A DNA stretch of 64,000 nt from Leptospiraceae bacterium (GTDB taxonomy: Bacteria; Spirochaetota; Leptospiria; Leptospirales; Leptonemataceae): contig JANXCF010000008.1 of the NCBI GenBank assembly GCA_025059995.1, positions 1-64,000 on the forward strand, given 5' to 3'. Positions 57,388 through 64,000 of the stretch are shown piece by piece. Below the pieces are notes generated by a model, which worked only from the letters and a program-made list of their open reading frames with translations, had not been told where the DNA came from and made no database searches. Numbering within the stretch: position 1 is the first letter of the stretch; each line of letters begins with the position of its first letter. Both the position numbers and the translations under genes were made by a program.

Positions 57388-57666
57388 ATGCAATGGGAAA
57401 GAATACTAAAAGATTCTGTCAAAGATGGAACTATAAGGGAATTACACTTAAGGCATATACCAACACTAAAAAACTGCGAAAACTGGAATGATGTTGAAGA
57501 AATCGGGCTTGTTGATCATCGAACTAAATACGCTCACTACAAGGGGATTCTAGTTAAATACGGTGAGCGAATTTATTTTGTCCCGGAAAAAAGAATGCAG
57601 GCTTTAGCTCCTTATCGTCCATGGAAAACCAAAAAAGTCATCAAAGTGATTGACGTAGAAAAATAA
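57388..57666 (+). CDS. Hypothetical 92-aa protein
   Basis: A basic, soluble small protein (L-H-L-R-H-I-P, V-D-H-R-T-K-Y, F-V-P-E-K-R). It has no signal peptide or membrane segment. It starts 24 bp after gcvPB and ends directly against the pabBC stop codon, so convergent transcripts meet there. I do not recognise the family. Confidence 0.6.
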   Translation: MQWERILKDSVKDGTIRELHLRHIPTLKNCENWNDVEEIGLVDHRTKYAHYKGILVKYGERIYFVPEKRMQALAPYRPWKTKKVIKVIDVEK

Positions 57667-59442
57667 TCATTCTTTGATTCTCCCTTTGAGTATACCCCTC
57701 ACACTATTCACGAAATAAACACAATCGGCTTTTTTAACATCATCCAAAGTAAGGGAAGTTTCTTCAATTTTTAGTTTTTGTATTAGTTTTCTTCTCATAA
57801 TCCCATTGAGTAGTCCGTCTGATAGGGGCGGAGTATAGAATTTCCCATTTTTTTTTATGATTATGTTAGTATAAGTTCCCTCTGTGATTTGATTTTTGGT
57901 ATTCAACAAAAGCATTTCGTCCAAACCTGTTTTGATGGCTTCGTCAAGTTGAACCTGATAACTACGTTCTGAGGTTTTATAATACAAAAACAGGTTTTTT
58001 TCATCCACAGGCTGATTCGATATACCAAAAATAATCTCTTTTTTCTTTGAAAGATAATCCAAAAAAATTTGGATTTTTCCGTTTTGATAAATTCGAAAGT
58101 GAACTCGGACAAGTCTTTTAACATGCTTTAGGCACTTTTTGAGGCGTTGGAATTTTGATTCGATCTTGGAGTTATTTACCGGGATTTGGAAAAAACTTTT
58201 AGTTGCTTTGAGCCTTTCGAGGTGTGATTTCTCAAAGTAAAAAATACCACCACAAAACTTCATGGTAGTAAAAATATATTTTGGCTTCGTTGATCTTTGG
58301 AGTTGTTTTAAAACTTTTGATTTAAGAAGGCATTCCTTATATTCGCTTTTAGGATGAGAATCATACGTAATTCCACTCCCCACATAATAATAACCTCGAT
58401 TTGATTTCACCACCAAGGTTCTTATTGCTACGTTGAAAAAACCAAAGGAATTTTTTGGAGCAAGCCATCCGATTGCTCCCGTATAAACACCTCGCTGGTA
58501 TTTTTCTAATTGTTGGATATGTTTTATTGCTTCTATCTTTGGAGCTCCTGTAACAGAACCCGAAGGAAATAAGGTCTCCCAAAAACGCTTTTCTCTGGGA
58601 AAATGCCTCAATCTGGCTTGTATCTCAGTGATCATTTGAATCACGGTGGGATGAATTTCGATAGCAAAGAGGTTTTTTATTTTTACACTTCCAATTTCAG
58701 AAATCCTTCCCAGATCGTTTCGAAACAAATCCACGATCATTGCATTTTCAGAAACTTCTTTAGGATTGGTTCTTAAATATTTGATATTATTTATCAATTT
58801 TCTTAATGATTTTGAGGGTTGTTGGGTTCCTTTCATGGGTTTAACTAAAATTTCTTTTTCTCTTTGCAAAAAGAAAATCTCAGGCGAAACAGATAAAATA
58901 GAAAAATCAGAATCCATCACCATCACAGAGCTCAGGGTCCTCTGATTTTTCCAAAGATGATAAAAAAGACTCATCAAGTTCCCATAGACCTCGCAAACTA
59001 CTGGAAAAGTATAATTGACTTGATAAACCTTTCCTTGAGAAATCAAATCTCTGATCTTAAGAATGTTTTTTTTATATTCAGAAAAGACCTCTTCTAATCG
59101 AAATCCACGAATAAAGAAATCAATTTTTGTATCCTCCCAGCTGACCTTATGATAATTTTCAAAAAATCCTCCGTAAACCAATGGCAATTTTATCAAAAAA
59201 GGTTTTGATTGCTTTGGAAGAGGTAATAGGTATTTACTTAACTCAAAAGAAAAAAATCCAGCAAAGTAATAGGGATTGTTTTTTGAAAGTTCATCAAAGA
59301 AACTTTCGATTTCATTTTCGGTTCTTTCTGAGTCATGATCATAAATAACAAAAGTTTTTAAGGGATTTTCGAAAACTATCCATTCTGAAGTTTTTTGATA
59401 GGATTTCGTTTCTTCCGTTGGATGAAGAAAAAAGAACCTCAT
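57667..59442 (-). CDS. pabBC: Fused aminodeoxychorismate synthase (PabB) and lyase (PabC)
   Basis: A 591-aa protein. The PabB half has the chorismate-enzyme motif with K-P-M-K-G-T near residue 200 (the lysine marks ADC synthase, not anthranilate synthase), then F-P-S-G-S-V-T-G-A-P-K. The C-terminal half is a PLP fold class IV lyase (D-E-M-L-L-L-N-T, E-G-T-Y-T-N-I). The fusion makes p-aminobenzoate for folate with a PabA glutaminase encoded elsewhere. Confidence 0.9.
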   Translation of the reverse strand: MRFFFLHPTEETKSYQKTSEWIVFENPLKTFVIYDHDSERTENEIESFFDELSKNNPYYFAGFFSFELSKYLLPLPKQSKPFLIKLPLVYGGFFENYHKVSWEDTKIDFFIRGFRLEEVFSEYKKNILKIRDLISQGKVYQVNYTFPVVCEVYGNLMSLFYHLWKNQRTLSSVMVMDSDFSILSVSPEIFFLQREKEILVKPMKGTQQPSKSLRKLINNIKYLRTNPKEVSENAMIVDLFRNDLGRISEIGSVKIKNLFAIEIHPTVIQMITEIQARLRHFPREKRFWETLFPSGSVTGAPKIEAIKHIQQLEKYQRGVYTGAIGWLAPKNSFGFFNVAIRTLVVKSNRGYYYVGSGITYDSHPKSEYKECLLKSKVLKQLQRSTKPKYIFTTMKFCGGIFYFEKSHLERLKATKSFFQIPVNNSKIESKFQRLKKCLKHVKRLVRVHFRIYQNGKIQIFLDYLSKKKEIIFGISNQPVDEKNLFLYYKTSERSYQVQLDEAIKTGLDEMLLLNTKNQITEGTYTNIIIKKNGKFYTPPLSDGLLNGIMRRKLIQKLKIEETSLTLDDVKKADCVYFVNSVRGILKGRIKE

Positions 59443-59445
59443 TTT

Positions 59446-60840
59446 TTAATGTTTTAGATAAACAAAAACTGAAGGGATAGTCTGGAATCCTGTTATGCTC
59501 ATTATCGTGAAATTAGCTTTATTTTTTTGTAAATACTCTTCTAATATTGGTTCAGAAGGTATTTTTTCGGAAATTACAAAACAATCGATACTTTCATAAG
59601 TTTTTTTTCTTTTAGCTATGTGTTCACCAGTTGAATACTTTAAAATACCAAAAGGAGCAAACTCCTTGTAAATTTTATCTTTTGGTAAATCAAAATAAGG
59701 ATCAGGGATTGCTTGTAAGAAAACCATCTGACAATTTTGAGTATGATTTTTTAAAAGAGAAATATACTCAACATATTCTTTTTTATATGCTTGATATTTG
59801 GATAAGTGTTTATACCAAAAGTGAAATTGTATAAAACCAAACAAGAAAAACAAAAAAATCATCAAGTATGTTCTAAAACTTTGATAATATTTGATAAAAT
59901 TTATAAAAAAAATCAACAAAAAGGGAACAATATAAACCACATACCACATTTCCCTTCCAAAAAAAACCACTAAAAACACAAAAAGAAAAATCAAAAAATA
60001 CTTAATAACCTGTTTGTCCCGAAACACATCCCAAATGAACAAAACCATTCCAGCGAGAATCAAAATATAAAAAGCAATAAAGTTTATTTTTGTCTGATAT
60101 TGTCCACCCAAAACTTTTACAAAATACAAAAAACTCTGAAAATCATAATGTGCAGTTTTCCTTGCAAATTGTGAGAAAAATTGAATCACAAATACATCCC
60201 AATGAAAAGCTACATAAATCAACCAAGGAAACATAATCAAAATCACAATCAAAGCAATCTTGACTAAATCCCGCCAACGATAAGTGTAGAGAAACGTGAT
60301 GGGAACTAAAAAAACACTTATGGGATGAGTCAAAGCCGAAAGTCCTATAAACATCCCAGAAAGAGAAAAGTTTTTTCGTTCCAAGAAATACACGGTAAGA
60401 AGCGAAAAAAGTAAATTCAAACTTTCCATACGAATAATATTTCCTGCTCGCAAAAACGAAAGCTCTATTCCCAAAAAAAAGCTAAAAATAATCGCAATTT
60501 TCTCATCTTTAATTACCGATTTAATTATTTTATAAAAAATATATAAAGTCAATATTCCAAAAAATAATGATAGGCTTCTACCTACCCACAAAAACTCACC
60601 AATAAAGACATACAGAAAAGAAAGAAAAACCATGTAAAGCGGAGACATCCATAAAGTTGCTTGATCCATCCCAAACACAATACCTGATAGAACTTCTGTT
60701 GTGAATTTTTTGTAATTTGCAAGTTGATAAGCCGCTGATGAAAACAATACCTCATCAGGCCACGGAGGCGGAAAATATTGATCAAGGAAAATTATTAAAG
60801 TAATATAAGTAATTACTACAAAAGAAAACAAATATTTCAT
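59446..60840 (-). CDS. Membrane glycosyltransferase (GT39/ArnT-like)
   Basis: A 464-aa polytopic protein with about 10-12 helices. The first loop has P-P-W-P-D-E-V-L-F with the acidic motif of C-type glycosyltransferases; a further W-M-S-P-L-Y segment follows. It probably transfers a sugar from a polyprenyl donor to lipid or protein. It starts 1 bp from the STAS gene on the same strand. Confidence 0.75.
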   Translation of the reverse strand: MKYLFSFVVITYITLIIFLDQYFPPPWPDEVLFSSAAYQLANYKKFTTEVLSGIVFGMDQATLWMSPLYMVFLSFLYVFIGEFLWVGRSLSLFFGILTLYIFYKIIKSVIKDEKIAIIFSFFLGIELSFLRAGNIIRMESLNLLFSLLTVYFLERKNFSLSGMFIGLSALTHPISVFLVPITFLYTYRWRDLVKIALIVILIMFPWLIYVAFHWDVFVIQFFSQFARKTAHYDFQSFLYFVKVLGGQYQTKINFIAFYILILAGMVLFIWDVFRDKQVIKYFLIFLFVFLVVFFGREMWYVVYIVPFLLIFFINFIKYYQSFRTYLMIFLFFLFGFIQFHFWYKHLSKYQAYKKEYVEYISLLKNHTQNCQMVFLQAIPDPYFDLPKDKIYKEFAPFGILKYSTGEHIAKRKKTYESIDCFVISEKIPSEPILEEYLQKNKANFTIMSITGFQTIPSVFVYLKH

Positions 60841-61214
60841 TATCTATTTAGATATTCCATAGCTTCGTTGAGGTCTTGGAAAATAGGGATAAGGTTTTGT
60901 AGTTCGGATATGTGGAGGATTTTATAAACTTCTTTGCTTAAATTACATACACCAAACTGATAGCCTCTGGCATCTAAATATCTTTTCATTTTCAAAAACA
61001 TTTTGATTCCAGAGGATGAGACATAAGGAACATATTTCATATCTATAATTACATTAGAAGGTTCACTTGTTAAATGTTCAATTAATTGGTTATAAAAATT
61101 ATCTGCGAAGGATAGATCCAAACGAATATGAGGTTCAACTATTAAAAAATTTTGAAGTCTATAAGCTTTAAATAACTCATTAGAAAAATCTTTCGATTCC
61201 TCATTCATTGCCAT
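60840..61214 (-). CDS. STAS-domain protein (anti-sigma factor antagonist-like)
   Basis: A 124-aa protein, STAS fold with the phosphorylatable-serine region V-S-S-S-G-I. It may belong to a partner-switching signalling pathway, but no kinase or phosphatase lies nearby. The start at M-A-M overlaps the end of the coiled-coil gene. Confidence 0.8.
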   Translation of the reverse strand: MAMNEESKDFSNELFKAYRLQNFLIVEPHIRLDLSFADNFYNQLIEHLTSEPSNVIIDMKYVPYVSSSGIKMFLKMKRYLDARGYQFGVCNLSKEVYKILHISELQNLIPIFQDLNEAMEYLNR

Positions 61215-61482
61215 TCAAATTATTTACAGAACTATCAAGTGTAAAGTGATTTTTCTTATAATGATTTTTTTGTTCCTTCATGAATTTTTGCTGTTTTTTG
61301 GATTGTTTTAGTTCTTCTTCTGTTTCCTGAATGGTATCGAGAAGCTTTTCCTTCAATCTGAGTAAATTTTCCCATTTTCGTTGTAAATCCATCTCAATAC
61401 TTATCGGATAATTCGAATAAAAGTTTTGTCTCTTTAATTCATGGATATAGAATGTTTCATATTCATTTCTAATTAATAACAA
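61201..61482 (-). CDS. Small coiled-coil protein of unknown function
   Basis: Up to 93 aa if a TTG at 61482 is used; the first ATG (61392) would give 63 aa. The core is a lysine/glutamate/glutamine coiled coil. No clear ribosome binding site decides the start. It overlaps the STAS gene by 14 bp, so they are probably translated together. FliJ-like identity was considered but cannot be supported. Confidence 0.5.
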   Translation of the reverse strand: MLLIRNEYETFYIHELKRQNFYSNYPISIEMDLQRKWENLLRLKEKLLDTIQETEEELKQSKKQQKFMKEQKNHYKKNHFTLDSSVNNLNGNE

Positions 61483-61586
61483 AATTTTGATCTCTTAAAG
61501 AAATTTTGATTAATTTTCCCATTAAAAATAAGATATCCCATAGAAATGATTTACAAAATTCCAATTTTCTTAAATCACTTCCTAAT

Positions 61587-62879
61587 ATGAAAAAATGGGA
61601 AGAATATTATCAATCACGATTAGTGAGTGCTGATGAAGCCATATCTCATATAAAGAGCAACCAAAGAATTTTTTTGACTGGAAATGCCGCGATTCCAAAA
61701 ACCCTTTTAGAAGCTCTTTTAAAAATAGCTCACACCTTAGAAAATGTAGAACTCAATCACTTACTCACTTTCGGAGAAGATTACTTTAGCAAATACCCAG
61801 GAATACGACACAATGCCTGGTTTATTGGACCTTCGATTCGAAAAGCTGTCAACGAAGGTAAAGCTGATTATATCCCTATTTTTCTTTCGGAGATTGCGAA
61901 ATTGGTTCGATCTGGTGCATGGGAAATTGATGTAGCACTAATACATGTATCACCTCCGGATCGATATGGTTTTATGAGCTATGGCGTAGAAACTTCTATC
62001 ACAAAACCCTGTGCTGAAGCAGCTAAACTTGTAATTGCTCAAGTAAACCGAAAAATGCCTCGTGCTTTGGGAGATTCTTTTATCCATATTAGTGAAGTTG
62101 ATTATTTTGTTGAAGCTGATGATGATTTGTTTGAGCTTAAAAATGATGAGTTCACAGTAGTAGAAAAACAAATAGCTGAAAATGTAGCAAAACTCGTAGA
62201 AAATGGAGCAACCCTTCAATTAGGGATTGGGGGTATTCCCAACGCCGTTTTAAAAGCTCTCGAAAATCACGTAGATTTAGGCATACATACGGAGATGTTT
62301 TCAGATGGCATCCTACCTCTTTTGGAAGGAGGGGTCATTACGAATCAAAAAAAGGGACTTCATCGAGGAAAAGTGATTGCAGGCTTTTGCATCGGAAGTC
62401 GTGAACTTTACAATTATATTGATAACAATCCTATTTTTGAATTCCACCCAAACCATTATACAAATGATCCTTACTTGATTGCTCAAAACAATAAAATGAC
62501 TGCCATTAACTCAGCAATTGAAGTTGATTTAACAGGACAAGTGTGCGCCGATTCTATCGGAGAGAACATCTATAGCGGTATTGGTGGTCAAGTTGACTTT
62601 ATCCGTGGTGCTGCCAGATGTCCTACGGGTAAACCTATCATCGCTCTTCCCTCCACGGCAAAAAATGGAACAGTTTCAAGAATCGTTCCAACTTTATCAA
62701 AAGGTGCGGGAGTTGTTACAAGCAGGGGAGACGTCCACTGGGTGGTTACAGAATATGGAGCTGTGAATTTGTTTGGAAAGAATTTACGACAAAGGGCAGA
62801 ACTCTTGATAAGTATTGCCCATCCTGATTTTCGCAGCTGGCTCAGAAAAGAATCTAAGTGGATCGAAAAGAATTTGTGA
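61587..62879 (+). CDS. Acetyl-CoA hydrolase/transferase family CoA-transferase
   Basis: About 430 aa from ATG 61587; a longer start at 61506 has no support. L-G-I-G-G-I-P-N-A-V lies near residue 213, the catalytic Glu in H-T-E-M-F-S-D-G, and G-G-Q-V-D-F-I-R-G-A near 352. These match 4-hydroxybutyrate/butyrate-type and Cat1-like CoA-transferases. It moves CoA between acetate and another acid; the substrate is not fixed by sequence. Confidence 0.88.
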   Translation: MKKWEEYYQSRLVSADEAISHIKSNQRIFLTGNAAIPKTLLEALLKIAHTLENVELNHLLTFGEDYFSKYPGIRHNAWFIGPSIRKAVNEGKADYIPIFLSEIAKLVRSGAWEIDVALIHVSPPDRYGFMSYGVETSITKPCAEAAKLVIAQVNRKMPRALGDSFIHISEVDYFVEADDDLFELKNDEFTVVEKQIAENVAKLVENGATLQLGIGGIPNAVLKALENHVDLGIHTEMFSDGILPLLEGGVITNQKKGLHRGKVIAGFCIGSRELYNYIDNNPIFEFHPNHYTNDPYLIAQNNKMTAINSAIEVDLTGQVCADSIGENIYSGIGGQVDFIRGAARCPTGKPIIALPSTAKNGTVSRIVPTLSKGAGVVTSRGDVHWVVTEYGAVNLFGKNLRQRAELLISIAHPDFRSWLRKESKWIEKNL

Positions 62880-62900
62880 GTCAAACTGATAACCACTAAT

Positions 62901-63671
62901 ATGCCTTGGGATTGGAAACGAAACCAACCTTATGGCGTTTATAAAAAAATATTACTTCCACCAGAGAAACTACAAGAAGAACTCCATTTTCTACGCCCTC
63001 ATCTTTTACTTTTAAGAGATCACTACTATCGAAAATCAAAATCTCCGGAACAGATTGCGTATGAATTTTTTTTGTTGTACTACACTCAAAGAAATAAGGG
63101 GAAGCGTCTATTCAACACGAAAAACCCACCTTTGGAAAAAATGGATCAATCCCTTGTGTTTCTTAACGCTGTTCGACTCTTTCGTATTCCTGATACAATT
63201 CGACTCACCCTCATTCATTGGCTATCCCACAAGTGGAAAATCCAACTTTTGGATTACAATCCATCTTCTTATGAAATGTTAAAATTTCAAGCCAACGGAG
63301 TTCGAATTGTCACGATTGACTGGGAACATGCTCTGAGCGGAAAGTATGTTTTTGGCATTCGAGATGCTTTCGAGCATTTTTTACATGATTTAGAACATTG
63401 CTATAATTTCTATCATAACTATGAATGGTATCAATCACAGAAAGAAGTTTTCAACAAGCTATTGGAGTTTTATCCCGAAATAGAATGGATCATTCAAAGA
63501 GAGCCTGACTTTCAAGCAAAATGGGATTATTTGATTTCTGATATGAATTCCCACCCTCAACATCTAAAAGAATATACTAAAGCCATTTTCTTCGAGCTCT
63601 TAAATAAGAAAAAAGACATCATACCCAAGAACGTTCGGGAGAAAATTGAAAATCTACTACAAACTTTTTAA
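62901..63671 (+). CDS. Hypothetical 256-aa protein with a HDLEH motif
   Basis: A soluble protein, 21 bp after the CoA-transferase. The segment H-F-L-H-D-L-E-H-C-Y-N-F (near residues 164-176), with additional H and D residues, could bind a metal. No family is recognised, and no signal peptide is present. Confidence 0.55.
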   Translation: MPWDWKRNQPYGVYKKILLPPEKLQEELHFLRPHLLLLRDHYYRKSKSPEQIAYEFFLLYYTQRNKGKRLFNTKNPPLEKMDQSLVFLNAVRLFRIPDTIRLTLIHWLSHKWKIQLLDYNPSSYEMLKFQANGVRIVTIDWEHALSGKYVFGIRDAFEHFLHDLEHCYNFYHNYEWYQSQKEVFNKLLEFYPEIEWIIQREPDFQAKWDYLISDMNSHPQHLKEYTKAIFFELLNKKKDIIPKNVREKIENLLQTF

Positions 63672-63677
63672 CGATAA

Positions 63678-64000
63678 TTATCGTTGAGCGGCTTTTTTGA
63701 CTTCTAATTCGACTTCTCGTTTAAGGTTGGTTCCAGAGACATAATGAATGCACTCGCAGTTTTGCCAACTCCCACCTCTTGGAGCACATTCCTTCGTGTT
63801 CACCCCTTTGATCACTCCTGAGCGGATCGATGTGATGGCATAACTTGTGGCTTGTCCATCCAGCATACCAGACTGTGCTTCGATTGTCTCTCCAATCATC
63901 TTTCTAATGATATTATCCATGGCTTGAAGCTTTGCTGATTCTATGCACGTTACTTTCATCATCTCTTCGTCTTGCTTTTTGATGGCGTTTTCACTCGCTC
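63678..64000 (-). CDS. LPP20-like protein, partial at window edge
   Basis: The reading frame is open through the window edge, so the N-terminus is missing. The visible about 107 residues include A-M-D-N-I-I-R-K-M-I-G-E-T-I-E and two C-x-C/C-rich pieces (N-C-E-C-I), resembling LPP20-type periplasmic lipoproteins. It converges with the 62901 gene. Confidence 0.45.
   Translation of the reverse strand, partial: ASENAIKKQDEEMMKVTCIESAKLQAMDNIIRKMIGETIEAQSGMLDGQATSYAITSIRSGVIKGVNTKECAPRGGSWQNCECIHYVSGTNLKREVELEVKKAAQR

Noticed and set aside
1-64000. CRISPR arrays, insertion sequences or rRNA
   Set aside because: No regularly spaced repeats, transposase genes with terminal repeats or rRNA-like sequence were seen.

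Overview
The window is A/T-rich DNA from a diderm (Gram-negative type) bacterium that respires oxygen or another high-potential acceptor. It encodes Alternative Complex III, an LptD-type outer-membrane LPS transporter, and acetyl-CoA synthetase. The FabG, RNase III and LptD sequences and the low GC remind me of Leptospira-like spirochaetes. That placement is an inference from memory, because no rRNA is present.

Layout. (1) 1-10530, minus strand: one long respiratory cluster, actA-actB-actC-actD-actE-actF, followed by a module that looks derived from a cbb3 oxidase: a diheme lipoprotein, a CcoN-like subunit and a CcoO-like subunit cut by the window edge. The CcoN homologue lacks every haem and copper ligand I can align. 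The diheme protein lacks distal methionines and has histidines where methionine is expected. This is the most unusual part of the window. (2) 10531-29422: housekeeping genes, including clpB, dnaX with an A10 slippery run that joins a -1 frame extension, a thiolase and a PlsC-like acyltransferase with palindromic operator candidates between them, LptD, a COG1031-like radical SAM enzyme with CX5CX2C, acs, two divergent hotdog thioesterases, and a RetSat/CrtI-like oxidoreductase. (3) 29423-41214: an accessory restriction-modification island ending at tRNA-Asn. It holds an intact 517-aa DNA methyltransferase, a decayed inverted copy of it, the tail of another methyltransferase, a 1053-aa single-chain restriction-modification enzyme, a PD-ExK/HsdM fusion with a frameshifted HsdS, an excisionase-like HTH piece, and a large serine recombinase with an internal deletion. 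(4) 41215-64000: core genes again, including a UvrD-type helicase, a DppD-type ATPase, RppH, fabG-acpP-rnc-aroB-aroQ, panB, a CDF transporter, a tandem-AAA ATPase, gcvH-gcvPA-gcvPB, a fused PabBC, a membrane glycosyltransferase, a STAS protein and a CoA-transferase.

How it fits together. Acetyl units can enter through Acs, the thiolase and the CoA-transferase. Fatty-acid and lipid functions are spread over fabG, acpP, plsC, the thiolase and the thioesterases. Quinol electrons leave through ACIII, probably towards the cbb3-like module or an oxidase beyond the left edge. Frameshifts at short A runs cluster in the restriction island and at dnaX, so raw-read support at those runs matters before calling genes dead or recoded.
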